A stretch of 64,000 bases of DNA from Streptomyces piniterrae (GTDB taxonomy: Bacteria > Actinomycetota > Actinomycetes > Streptomycetales > Streptomycetaceae): contig NZ_SUMB01000021.1 in the NCBI RefSeq assembly GCF_005048155.1, positions 1-64,000 on the forward strand. Direction: 5' to 3'. The first letter of the stretch is position 1, and each line of letters opens with the position of its first letter. Shown here in pieces: positions 16,766 to 26,400 of this stretch. A program made the position numbers and the translations under genes. The notes beneath the pieces are model-generated. The model saw nothing but the letters and a program-made list of their open reading frames with translations, ran no database searches and was not told where the DNA came from.

Positions 16766-19700
16766 GTGGCTAAGGTCCGGGTATACGAACTCGCCAAGGA
16801 GTTCGGCGTTGAGAGCAAGGTCGTCATGGCCAAGCTCCAAGAACTTGGTGAATTCGTCCGTTCGGCGTCCTCGACGATCGAGGCGCCGGTTGTTCGCAAG
16901 TTGACCGACGCTTTCCAGGCAGGCGGCGGCAGTGGCCGCGCCTCTGGCAAGCCCGCGGCGCCGCGCAAGTCGGCCCCCGCAAAGCCGTCCCCGGCGGCCC
17001 CGTCGCCGGCGCAGGCGGCTCGTCCGGCTGCCCCGAAGCCGGGCGCCCCCAAGCCGGGCCCCGCGGCTCCGGCAACCCCCGAGGCCCCGGTGACGCCGGT
17101 GGCCCCCAAGAGCACTCCCGCCGCAGGCCCGACCCCGGGCCCGCGCCCCGCGCCGGCTCCGAAGCCCGCGGCGGCCCCCAAGCCCGCTCCGGCCGCGCCC
17201 GCGCAGCCCGAGTTCCAGGCCCCGCCGTCCGCGCCGGCCGCCCCCGGCCCGTCGGCTCCCCGTCCCGGTGCCACCCCCGGCCCGCGTCCGGCCCGTCCGG
17301 CGCCCGCGCAGGGTGGTCAGGGCCGCGGCGGTGCGCCGCGTCCCGGTGGCGACCGCCAGGGCGGCCGTCCCGGCGGTGCCCGTCCGTCCGGCCCCCGTCC
17401 GGGCAACAACCCCTTCACGTCCAGCGGCTCCACGGGCATGGCCCGTCCGCAGGCCCCCCGTCCCGGTGGCGCCCCGCGTCCCGGTGGCCAGGGCGGCCCC
17501 GGCGGCCCGCGTCCGCAGGGCGGCCAGGGCGGTCCCCGGCCGCAGGGCCAGGGCGGCGCCCGTCCGACCCCCGGTGGCATGCCCCGTCCGCAGGGCGCGG
17601 CTCCCGGTGGCGCTCCGCGTCCCGGTGGCGGCGGCGGTAACCGCCCGAACCCGGGCATGATGCCGCAGCGTCCCGCTGCCGGCCCGCGTCCGGGCCCCGG
17701 TGGCGGCGGCGGTCGCGGTCCCGCTGGTGCCGGTCGTCCCGGTGGCGGCGGTCGTCCCGGTGGTGGCGGCGGCTTCGCCGGCCGTCCCGGTGGTGGCGGC
17801 GGCGGTCGTCCGGGTGGCGGCGGCGGTTTCGCCGGTCGTCCCGGTGGCGGCGGTCCCGGTGGTGGCGGCGGCTTCGGCGGTCGTCCCGGCTTCGGTGGCC
17901 GTCCCGGCGGTCCCGGTGGCCGTGGTGGCACGCAGGGTGCGTTCGGCCGTCCCGGCGGTCCGGCGCGTCGTGGCCGCAAGTCGAAGCGGCAGCGCCGTCA
18001 GGAGTACGAGGCCATGCAGGCCCCGTCGGTGGGCGGCATCATGCTGCCGCGTGGCAACGGTGCGACGGTTCGCCTGTCGCGCGGTGCCTCGCTGACGGAC
18101 TTCGCCGAGAAGATCAACGCCAACCCGGCGTCGCTCGTCCAGGTCATGCTGAACCTGGGTGAGATGGTCACCGCGACGCAGTCGGTCTCCGACGAGACGC
18201 TGCAGCTGCTCGCCGAAGAGATGAACTACGTCGTCGAGATCGTCAGCCCGGAGGAGGAGGACCGCGAGCTTCTCGAGTCCTTCGACATCGACTTCGGCGA
18301 GAACGAGGGCGGCGAGGAGATGCTCGTCGCGCGTCCGCCGGTGGTGACCGTCATGGGTCACGTCGACCACGGTAAGACGCGACTGCTCGACGCGATCCGC
18401 AAGACGAACGTCATCGCGGGCGAGGCCGGCGGCATCACCCAGCACATCGGTGCCTACCAGGTCGCGACCGAGGTCAACGACGAAGAGCGTCGGATCACCT
18501 TCATCGACACCCCGGGTCACGAGGCGTTCACCGCCATGCGTGCCCGTGGTGCCAAGTCGACCGACATCGCGATCCTCGTGGTGGCGGCCAACGACGGTGT
18601 CATGCCGCAGACGATCGAGGCGCTGAACCACGCCAAGGCGGCCGATGTGCCGATCGTGGTCGCGGTCAACAAGATCGACGTCGAGGGTGCCGACCCGACC
18701 AAGGTGCGCGGTCAGCTCACCGAGTTCGGTCTGGTGGCCGAGGAGTACGGCGGCGACACCATGTTCGTCGACATCTCCGCCCGCCAGGGTCTGAACATCG
18801 ACCAGCTGCTCGAGGCCGTCGTGCTCACCGCGGACGCCTCGCTCGACCTGCGCGCCAACGCGGAGCAGGACGCGCAGGGCATCGCGATCGAGGCCCACCT
18901 CGACCGCGGACGCGGCGCCGTGGCGACCGTCCTCGTCCAGCGCGGCACGCTGCGCGTCGGTGAGACGATGGTCGTCGGCGACGCGTACGGCCGAGTCCGG
19001 GCGATGCTCGACGACAAGGGCAACCACGTCGAGGAAGCGGGTCCGTCGACCCCCGTCCTGGTCCTGGGTCTGACCAACGTCCCGGGCGCCGGCGACAACT
19101 TCCTGGTCGTCGACGAGGACCGTACGGCCCGTCAGATCGCCGAGAAGCGCGCGGCGCGCGAGCGCAACGCGGCCTTCGCCAAGCGCACCCGCAGGGTCTC
19201 CCTGGAGGACCTGGACAAGGTGCTCAAGGCCGGCGAGGTCCAGCAGCTCAACCTCATCATCAAGGGTGACGCTTCTGGTTCCGTCGAGGCTCTGGAGTCC
19301 TCGCTGCTCCAGCTCGACGTCGGCGAAGAGGTCGACATCCGGGTGCTGCACCGCGGCGTCGGTGCGGTCACGGAGTCCGACATCAACCTGGCGTCCGGCT
19401 CCGACGCGATCGTCATCGGCTTCAACGTGCGCGCCGAAGGCCGTGCCACGCAGATGGCCGACCGCGAGGGCGTCGACGTCCGGTACTACTCGGTCATCTA
19501 CCAGGCGATCGAGGAGATCGAGTCGGCCCTCAAGGGCATGCTCAAGCCGGAGTACGAGGAGGTCGAGCTCGGTACGGCGGAGATCCGCGAGGTCTTCAAG
19601 TCGTCCAAGCTGGGCAACATCGCGGGTGTCATCATCCGCTCCGGCGAGGTCAAGCGGAACACCAAGGCCCGCCTGGTCCGCGACGGCAAGGTCATCGCGG

Positions 19701-19855
19701 AGAGCCTCAACATCGAGGGTCTGCGCCGCTTCAAGGACGACGTCACCGAGATCCGCGAAGGCTTCGAGGGCGGTATCAACCTCGGAAACTTCAACGACAT
19801 CAAGGTCGACGACGTCATCGCGACGTACGAGATGCGCGAGAAGCCGCGCGGCTGA
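16766..19855 (+). CDS. infB: Translation initiation factor IF-2
   Basis: The 1029-residue GTPase brings fMet-tRNA to the 30S subunit. GTG start at 16766 after AGAAGGA. Seen: N-terminal subdomain (AKVRVYELAKEFGVESKVVMAKLQELG), then ~330 residues of Pro/Ala- and later Gly/Arg-rich low complexity (residues ~55-395), then the GTPase with GHVDHGKT (531-538), DTPGHEAF and NKID (from 635), followed by domains II-IV, including the LKAGEVQQLNLIIKGDASGS and VIIRSGEV segments. The low-complexity linker is typical of actinobacterial IF-2 and gives the gene strong Gly-rich DNA repeats at 17.3-18.0 kb. Confidence 0.97.
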   Translation: MAKVRVYELAKEFGVESKVVMAKLQELGEFVRSASSTIEAPVVRKLTDAFQAGGGSGRASGKPAAPRKSAPAKPSPAAPSPAQAARPAAPKPGAPKPGPAAPATPEAPVTPVAPKSTPAAGPTPGPRPAPAPKPAAAPKPAPAAPAQPEFQAPPSAPAAPGPSAPRPGATPGPRPARPAPAQGGQGRGGAPRPGGDRQGGRPGGARPSGPRPGNNPFTSSGSTGMARPQAPRPGGAPRPGGQGGPGGPRPQGGQGGPRPQGQGGARPTPGGMPRPQGAAPGGAPRPGGGGGNRPNPGMMPQRPAAGPRPGPGGGGGRGPAGAGRPGGGGRPGGGGGFAGRPGGGGGGRPGGGGGFAGRPGGGGPGGGGGFGGRPGFGGRPGGPGGRGGTQGAFGRPGGPARRGRKSKRQRRQEYEAMQAPSVGGIMLPRGNGATVRLSRGASLTDFAEKINANPASLVQVMLNLGEMVTATQSVSDETLQLLAEEMNYVVEIVSPEEEDRELLESFDIDFGENEGGEEMLVARPPVVTVMGHVDHGKTRLLDAIRKTNVIAGEAGGITQHIGAYQVATEVNDEERRITFIDTPGHEAFTAMRARGAKSTDIAILVVAANDGVMPQTIEALNHAKAADVPIVVAVNKIDVEGADPTKVRGQLTEFGLVAEEYGGDTMFVDISARQGLNIDQLLEAVVLTADASLDLRANAEQDAQGIAIEAHLDRGRGAVATVLVQRGTLRVGETMVVGDAYGRVRAMLDDKGNHVEEAGPSTPVLVLGLTNVPGAGDNFLVVDEDRTARQIAEKRAARERNAAFAKRTRRVSLEDLDKVLKAGEVQQLNLIIKGDASGSVEALESSLLQLDVGEEVDIRVLHRGVGAVTESDINLASGSDAIVIGFNVRAEGRATQMADREGVDVRYYSVIYQAIEEIESALKGMLKPEYEEVELGTAEIREVFKSSKLGNIAGVIIRSGEVKRNTKARLVRDGKVIAESLNIEGLRRFKDDVTEIREGFEGGINLGNFNDIKVDDVIATYEMREKPRG

Positions 19856-20033
19856 TCGCGCAGCCCGCGCGTAGCGCGGTCCACCAGGGGTGGTGGTCGG
19901 GCGACGGGCGGGAGCGACTGACCGGGGCCGGTCGGCGGAGCGTAAACTCCGTCGATCGGCCCCGGCCGTTCCGTGTACGGTTCGAAATGACTCGAATCCC
20001 CAAAGGCCCCGCGGGTGGCTTGACCCGTCTTGC

Positions 20034-20333
20034 ATGTATCTAGGGACGCTGTCCTTCGACCTGCTTCTCGGCGACGTCCGGTCGCTGAAGGAGAAGCGCT
20101 CCGTCGTCCGCCCGATCGTCGCCGAGCTGCACCGCAAGTACGCGGTGAGCGTCGCGGAGGTCGGGGACCAGGATCTGCACCGCAGGGCCACCATCGGCCT
20201 GGCGGTGGTGTCCGGGGACCCGGGGCATGTCACCGAAGTCATGGACCGCTGCGAGCGCCTGGTCGCCGCACGGCCCGAAGTGGAGCTGCTGTCGGTACGG
20301 CGGCGGCTGCACGGCGAGGACGACTGGTCATGA
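20034..20333 (+). CDS. ylxP: DUF503 (YlxP-like) protein
   Basis: The 99-residue protein starts at ATG 20034 with MYLGTLSFDLLLGDVRSLKEKRSVVRPIV (here split: LGDVRSLKEKRS is the hallmark), then RKYAVSVAEVGDQDLHRRATIGLAVVSGD and a final VELLSVRRRLHG. DUF503 proteins of ~95 residues are ferredoxin-like folds encoded between infB and rbfA in many Gram-positive bacteria. Their role is unsettled but probably tied to ribosome assembly (context inference). A good Shine-Dalgarno is lacking; GGGTGG lies rather far upstream. Confidence 0.88.
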   Translation: MYLGTLSFDLLLGDVRSLKEKRSVVRPIVAELHRKYAVSVAEVGDQDLHRRATIGLAVVSGDPGHVTEVMDRCERLVAARPEVELLSVRRRLHGEDDWS

Positions 20334-20403
20334 TCACTGGATCACGACAGGCGGTCCTCGCCGGTGGAAGCACAATTGTGGAAGACAAGAAGGAGACGGA
20401 CCA

Positions 20404-20859
20404 GTGGCCGACAATGCGCGGGCGAAGAAGCTGGCGGACCTCATCCGGGAGGTGGTCGCCCAGAAGCTGCAGCGCGGAATCAAGGACCCGCGACTCGGCA
20501 CGCATGTGACCATCACGGACACCCGGGTCACCGGCGACCTGCGGGAGGCGACGGTCTTCTACACGGTCTACGGCGATGACGAGGACCGTGCCAGCGCGGC
20601 CGCCGGGCTGGAGAGCGCCAAGGGCATCCTGCGCTCCGCGGTCGGGGCGGCGGCGGGGACGAAGTTCACGCCGACCCTGGCCTTCGTGGCGGACGCCCTG
20701 CCGGAGAACGCCAAGACCATCGACGACCTGCTCGACAAGGCGCGGGCCTCGGACGCCAAGGTGCGCGAGGCGTCCTCCGGCGCCCAGTACGCCGGCGACG
20801 CCGACCCGTACCGCAAGCCGGGTGAGGACGAGGACGACGAGGGCGCAGCGGCAGAATGA
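20404..20859 (+). CDS. rbfA: 30S ribosome-binding factor RbfA
   Basis: The GTG at 20404 follows AAGGAG at 20390-20395 and gives 151 residues (ADNARAKKLADLIREVVAQKL...). The KH-like body includes DPRLGTHVTITDTRVTGDLREATVFYTVYG and LRSAVGAAAGTKFTPTLAFVAD, matching RbfA, which matures 16S rRNA 5' ends. A ~30-residue acidic, disordered tail ends in GEDEDDEGAAAE. It overlaps truB by 4 bases (ATGA at 20856-20859), which indicates translational coupling. Confidence 0.94.
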   Translation: MADNARAKKLADLIREVVAQKLQRGIKDPRLGTHVTITDTRVTGDLREATVFYTVYGDDEDRASAAAGLESAKGILRSAVGAAAGTKFTPTLAFVADALPENAKTIDDLLDKARASDAKVREASSGAQYAGDADPYRKPGEDEDDEGAAAE

Positions 20860-21782
20860 AGCGTGAGAGCAACAAGCCGGGCGGTCTCGTCATCGTCGAC
20901 AAGCCGTCCGGTTTCACTTCGCACGACGTGGTGGCGAAGATGCGCGGGATGGCCCGCACCCGCCGGGTCGGGCACGCCGGCACGCTCGACCCGATGGCCA
21001 CGGGCGTGCTCGTCCTGGGCATCGAGCGGGCCACGAAGCTGCTCGGCCATCTCGCGCTGACCGAGAAGGAGTACGTCGGCACGATCCGGCTGGGTCAGAC
21101 GACGATCACCGACGACGCGGAGGGCGAGATCACCGCGTCGAAGGCGGCGCACGGCCTGGCCCGCGCCGACATCGACGCCGGGGTCGCCGCGCTGTCCGGC
21201 GCGATCATGCAGATCCCGTCGAAGGTCAGCGCCATCAAGATCAACGGCAAGCGGTCGTACTCGCGGGTGCGCGACGGCGAGGAAGTGGAGATCCCGGCCC
21301 GGCCGGTCACCGTCTCCTCGTTCGTGCTGCACTCCGCGCATGAGACCGAGGCGGAGGACGGCACCCCGGTGACCGATCTGCTGGTCTCCGTCGTGTGCTC
21401 GTCCGGTACGTACATCCGCGCGCTGGCCCGCGACCTGGGCGCCGGGCTCGGCGTCGGCGGGCACCTCACCGCGCTGCGGCGCACCCGGGTCGGCCCGTAC
21501 AAGCTGGACCAGGCGCGCACCCTGGAGCAGCTCCAGGCCGCGGTGGACGACCCCGAGGGCGGCGGGCTGCCGGTCATGCCGATCGGCGAGGCGGCGGCCG
21601 CCGCGTTCACCCGCTGGGACGTCGCAGAACCGCAGGTGCGGCTGCTGCTCAACGGTGCGCGGATCCCGATGCCGCTCTTCGACGGCGACGGTCCCGTGGC
21701 GGCGTTCGGGCCGGACGGTACGTTCCTGGCCCTGGTGGAGAACCAGGGCGGGAAGGCCAAGAGCCTGGCGGTGTTCGCCTGA
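20856..21782 (+). CDS. truB: tRNA pseudouridine(55) synthase TruB
   Basis: The 308-residue enzyme makes pseudouridine 55 in the T-loop of tRNAs. Seen: GGLVIVDKPSGFTSHDVV, the catalytic motif GHAGTLDPMATGVL with D45, KEYVGTIRLGQTT, QIPSKVSAIKINGKRSYSR and VVCSSGTYIRALARDLG, then a C-terminal PUA-like segment. Length is normal for the bacterial enzyme. It ends the rbfA-truB pair, and a large hairpin follows. Confidence 0.96.
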   Translation: MKRESNKPGGLVIVDKPSGFTSHDVVAKMRGMARTRRVGHAGTLDPMATGVLVLGIERATKLLGHLALTEKEYVGTIRLGQTTITDDAEGEITASKAAHGLARADIDAGVAALSGAIMQIPSKVSAIKINGKRSYSRVRDGEEVEIPARPVTVSSFVLHSAHETEAEDGTPVTDLLVSVVCSSGTYIRALARDLGAGLGVGGHLTALRRTRVGPYKLDQARTLEQLQAAVDDPEGGGLPVMPIGEAAAAAFTRWDVAEPQVRLLLNGARIPMPLFDGDGPVAAFGPDGTFLALVENQGGKAKSLAVFA

Positions 21783-21800
21783 GGGGCGGACCAGGGGCTG

Positions 21801-21854
21801 ACGGCACAGGGCCGGGCCAGGGGCGGTGATCCGCTCCGGCCCGGCCCTTGCCGT
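21801..21854. terminator. Large bidirectional hairpin between truB and the convergent gene
   Basis: Arms 21801-21818 and 21838-21854 pair over 17 positions with one bulged base and a loop that can itself fold. It lies between the convergent truB stop (21782) and the minus-strand stop at 21873, so it can serve both transcripts. Confidence 0.75.
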
Positions 21855-21872
21855 GTGCGGCGGGGGTGCCGT

Positions 21873-23129
21873 TCAGTACGCCCAGTTCCTGGGGCGGCCG
21901 TTCTTCGTGAGGCCGGCCCGTTCGGCCAGCGCGTCCTGCTCGGGGGACTCCTGCCGCTTCCTGCCGGGTTTCGCCTTCGCCGGCTTCACCCGGAGCACCC
22001 GGACCGGATCGCCGCCGTCCGGCCCGGACACGGCGCCGCCGTAGCGCAGGTCACCGGCGAACCAGTACCGCTCGGTGACCGCGAACCGCCTGCGCGTCGG
22101 GACCGACCGCAGCCGGACCACCTGCCCCCGCGCCGGCTTGAGGGCGAGGATCTCGCCGTCCCGCCCGGTCCCCGTCGCCTCGGGCTCGCCGTACATCTCC
22201 TGCCAGGGGTACGTCCGCAGGGTCCGGCCCAGCCGCCGTGCCCCGCCGACCGAGAGGGCGGACACCAGCACGGTGAACGGTGCGACGAGCATCAGCACGA
22301 CGGCGGCCGGGATGAGCGGATCGGGGTCGGCCCGCAGGCCGATGGTCACGAAGAAGCCCGCCAGCAGGGCCAGTTGGCCGTACAGCGTGATCCGGCGGCG
22401 GAGGAGCGAGCGTCGCCAGTCGGCCGCGGTGTCCGGGTGGTGCAGGGCGGTCTTCGCGGATCCGTCCACCGGGACCGGGCCGCGGTCCAGGGCGCCGTCC
22501 GGCACGGCCACCCGCGCGCCCACGGCCAGCGCGCGGGCGCGGGCCGTGTCGTCGAGCGGACCGGCATAGGCACGTAGCCGGGTGTCGCGGGCGGCGGGCT
22601 GGGCCAGCGTCGTCATGCGCCGGGGGCCGGGAAGCGCGAGGACGCCCAGGAAGCGAGGGTCGCCGGCGAACCACACCTCGTCGGGCGGTGTCGCCCCGGT
22701 CGCGAAGCGGCCGTCCACCGGGAGCCGGATCTCCCGCCCGTGCAGGCCGGGGTCGGGCAGTACGAGATGGTGACGTCCCCCGTCGTCCCTCCGGAGCACG
22801 CCGTGCAGCCGCTGCCAGGGGTAGGTCCGCAGTACGCGTGCCCGGTGGCGTGCCGCGGCCGTCTGTGCGAACGCCCGGCAGGAGCCCGCCAGAGCGGCGC
22901 ACGACAGGACGTAGAGCAGCGGGAAGCCCCAGCTCACCGCCGACGCGGGGAGGTGGTCGAGGCCGAGGTTCAGCGCGCCGGCCAGGCCCAGCAGGAGCAC
23001 GGCGGACGCGGCGGCGGCGAGGATGCGCAGGCGGGCCGCGCGGGCGGTGGGCGGTTCGGTGGCGGCGGTCGCGGCCAGCTGATTTTGTTCGCTCGGCGGC
23101 TCCGCCTGCTGGGCCGGGTGGCTGGTCAC
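21873..23129 (-). CDS. Two-repeat integral membrane protein of unknown function
   Basis: From GTG 23129 the product has 418 residues. It is an internal duplication. Each half has two hydrophobic segments (RILAAAASAVLLLGLAGAL / VSWGFPLLYVLSCAALAG, and LYGQLALLAGFFVTIGL / PAAVVLMLVAPFTVLV), then RTYPWQ(R/E), then a soluble part with (V/Y)WFAGD(P/L)R. The start is inferred from a promoter-like element only 8 bases upstream (23138-23166) and the lack of a Shine-Dalgarno, so the mRNA may be leaderless. I do not recognise the family. It is convergent with truB. Confidence 0.65.
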   Translation of the reverse strand: MTSHPAQQAEPPSEQNQLAATAATEPPTARAARLRILAAAASAVLLLGLAGALNLGLDHLPASAVSWGFPLLYVLSCAALAGSCRAFAQTAAARHRARVLRTYPWQRLHGVLRRDDGGRHHLVLPDPGLHGREIRLPVDGRFATGATPPDEVWFAGDPRFLGVLALPGPRRMTTLAQPAARDTRLRAYAGPLDDTARARALAVGARVAVPDGALDRGPVPVDGSAKTALHHPDTAADWRRSLLRRRITLYGQLALLAGFFVTIGLRADPDPLIPAAVVLMLVAPFTVLVSALSVGGARRLGRTLRTYPWQEMYGEPEATGTGRDGEILALKPARGQVVRLRSVPTRRRFAVTERYWFAGDLRYGGAVSGPDGGDPVRVLRVKPAKAKPGRKRQESPEQDALAERAGLTKNGRPRNWAY

Positions 23130-23137
23130 GAGCGCGC

Positions 23138-23166
23138 ACCCTACGGGAGGGGCGCGCCGGGCCCAA
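23138..23166 (-). promoter_or_regulatory. Predicted promoter giving a leaderless mRNA
   Basis: On the minus strand, TTGGGC (23161-23166) and TAGGGT (23138-23143) are separated by 17 bases, a good vegetative-sigma fit. The GTG start at 23129 is only 8 bases past the -10 box, so transcription would start at or within a base or two of the start codon. Confidence 0.55.
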
Positions 23167-23419
23167 GGCCGGGGCGGGGCCGGGGCGGCGGCGGAGGCGG
23201 TGGAACGCGGAACGCCCGTACGGGCGCGGGGCGTTGGCCCGCGCTCCACCCTCCCCCTCCCTCTCCGTCTGTCCATCCGGATCCGGCAATTCACTCCATC
23301 AGGGAGGCGCTCGGGGTGAATCAAGGCGCGGACGGGGGCGCTTTCCCAGGGGGCACCTGTTGCGAAGATCACCACCTCCCTACGGTCGGAGCAAGGGGAG
23401 CGGCGGGGAGGAATCGGCC

Positions 23420-26400
23420 ATGGCGTTGCTGGATGCCGATGCGGACAGGGCATTGGTACGCATCCGTGACCTGGCGGGCCGGCTGCGCGGCACGGGGTTC
23501 CTGGCGGACCACCTCGGCACGGTCGTCACCAGCCATGAAGCGGTCGACGGGCTGGCCCGGGTGGTCCTGCAGCCGATGCACGGCGCCGGGGCCGGGGGAG
23601 TGCCGGCCGATGTCGCGCCGCAGGACGACGAGCCCGCCTGCCTGGTGGACGCCGACGCCGTCACGCCCCTCCCGGAGGCCGCTCTCGCCCTCGTACGGAC
23701 CGACGGGTTCGGCTTTCCCCGGCTCTCGCCGCTGCCGGTCGCCCCCGACCGCCCCGCACCGGGCACGCCCGTACGGCTCTGGGCGGGCGGCTGGCGCAAC
23801 GGGATCGTCGCCGGGACCGACTCCGGGGTGACGTACACGGCGACCGATCTCTTCCATCTCCTCGGCGAGACACTGGAGTTGGCGCTCTCCGCCGGTGGCA
23901 GGGACGCGCTCCGGCTGGGCGGTCCGGCGGCGGGCGGGCCGGTGCTGGACGCGCGGACCGGCGCGGTGCTCGGGGTGCTCGGCACCGCGCTCCATTCGCG
24001 GCGGCGGGTGGGCGGCTTCGCGGTTCCGCTGCGCGCGGTGGCCGACGCGACGCCGCGGGGCGCGCTGGCCGGGCTGCTGGAGCGCAACGCGGCGACCGTG
24101 CCCGCGTACGGCAGCGCGCTGAATCCGGCCGGCGCGCTGCGGCTCACCGCACCCTCCGCGGCGCGCGCCGGGCGGCCGGGACACTGGCGGGAACCGGTCG
24201 AACGGCCCGATGTGGCAAGGGAGTTCAGCCGGTTCGGGGCGGCTCGGGAGCGGGTTCCCGGCTGGGCGGACGGGGCGCTGGTCCTGGGGCTGGTGGGCGA
24301 TCCGGGAACCGGGCGGAGCACGGAACTGGCCGGTCTCGCCGCCCGCCGCTCCCAGGGCGAGGCCGCGGCCCCTACCCTCTGGCTGCGCGGCGCGGATCTG
24401 CGGGACGGCGACGACGGCGTACGCACGGCGGTGGAGCGCGCGCTGCACTCCGCCGGCCGCGGCCTCACCGCGGCCGGGCGGACCGTCGGCGACCCGCTGG
24501 ACACCACGGCCGACGAACTGGCCCGGCGGGTGGCCGCGGCCGGGCGCCCGCTGCTCCTGCTCCTCGACGGACCCGAGGAGATGCCGACGGGCCTGGCACA
24601 CCGGCTGGCCGACTGGACCGACGCGACGGCCGCCTGGCTGCACACCGCAGGGGTGCGGCTGGTCATCGCCTGTCGCCCCGAGTACTGGGAGCGGGCCGGC
24701 GCGCTCTTCCCGCCCGGTCTGCTGCACCGCCCCGAGCCCGCGTCGCCGCCCGGCGCGCCCCCGGCCTGGGACCTGCCCGCCTGCGTACGGCTCGGCGACC
24801 TCCCGCAGGAGCAGGCGGCGCGCGCCCGCGGCCGCTACGGCCTGCCGGAGGACTGGGAACTCCCCGGTTCGGGCGCGGCCGGGAACCCGGGGCGGCGGGC
24901 CGCGCCTGACGCCTGCCATCCGCTGGCGCTGCGGCTGCTCGCGGAGGTACGGGCGGCGCTGCCGAAGGGCGGCCCCCGCCCCGTCGGCGCACCCGGCCGG
25001 CACGAGATCTTCGACGCCTACCTGGACCTGTCCTGCCTGCGTATCGCCGTACGGATCGCCGCCGGGCGCCGGCCACCGCCGCGCGGTACGGACGTGCGCC
25101 GGCTCGCCGCGCGGGTGGCCGGACAGGTGCACGAGGCGGCCCGCCGGTGTCTGGGCCCCGGACAGGGCGGGCTGGACGGCGAGGCGTTCGAGAAGGTCTT
25201 TCCGCCGGAGCCCGGCTGGGGTGCCGCGGTGCTGGCAGAAGGGCTGCTGGTGCCGGCGGGCACGGGATACCGCTTCGCGCACGAGGAGTTCGCGGAGTGG
25301 CTGCAGGGCGGGCATCTCGATCTCGACGGGGCGTTGCGGATGCTGGTGCACGAGGGACGCGAAGGGCGCGAGGGGCGCGAGGGGCAAGGGGCGCCCACGG
25401 AGCCGGGGTCGGGGTGCGTCGGGCGGTCCGGCCGGCTGCCGTCCCTCGGCGGGCAGCACCTGGCCGGATCTGGCCCCTCCGCGCGCGCCCAGCCCGTCCC
25501 CGGACACCGCATCGGGCCGGTCGTCCAGGCGCTGCTGCTCCTCGCCCGGCGCGAGGGAACGGTGCAACTCACCCGCCGGCTCGCGGAGTTGGTGCCGCCC
25601 GCGACCGCCGCCGGACCCCCGCCGGCGCACGGTGAGCCCCGCTGGTGGGCCGCCCACCTCCTGGGCGAGGCGCTGCTCCGCGTCCCGGACGCCACCCCGT
25701 ACACCGGCGTCCTGCGGCTGCTCGCCGACCGGATCACGAAACGTTCCGTCCGGGCGGGCGGCTTCGCGCACACCGGCCTGTGCGCCTTCGGGCCCGGGTT
25801 CTGGCGGCGTCTGCGGCTGGCCGACGAGGACCGGATGGAGCTGCTGCGCGTCCTCCTGCCGGCGGACGGGCCACCGGCCGCGGCGGGCGGCGCGGAAGCG
25901 GCCACCGGCCGGGCAGCGCCGCGCCACGGGCGCCACGCCCGGCCCTTCGCGGAGCCGCCGCGGGTCCGTGTCCACCCGGCCGACGCGGGTGCGACGCCAC
26001 CCCCCGAGGGCAACGCCTCCCCCCACGTCCCCGACTCCCCGCAACCCCAGCGGTTTCTCGACACCACCGCGGAACTGCTGCGCGCGGACCCCGTACGGAT
26101 CCAGCCATTGCTGTGCGCCTGGTTCGACGACACCCGCCGTCTGCACCACGCCGCCCCGGCCGGCGACGCCCCGCCCGCCCCCGCACACCCCGTCACCGTC
26201 GCCTCCGCCGCCCAGGCCCTCCTCCACACCCACCGCCGGCGCGCCCTCGACGATCTGGCCGAGGCGCTCGTCGCCGCCGCGCACCCGAAGGCCGACGAGC
26301 TGCTGGACGCGCTCGCCGAGGACGAGCCGTCGGCGGTGTGCCGGGCCGTGGACCGCTGGGCCCATGACGCACGCCCCGAGCGCCGCCAGGCCGCCGCCTC

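Noticed and set aside
16646..20242. 1198-codon antisense frame opposite infB
   Set aside because: A Thr/Ala/Gly-repeat peptide created by the Gly/Pro-rich IF-2 linker; infB is certain.
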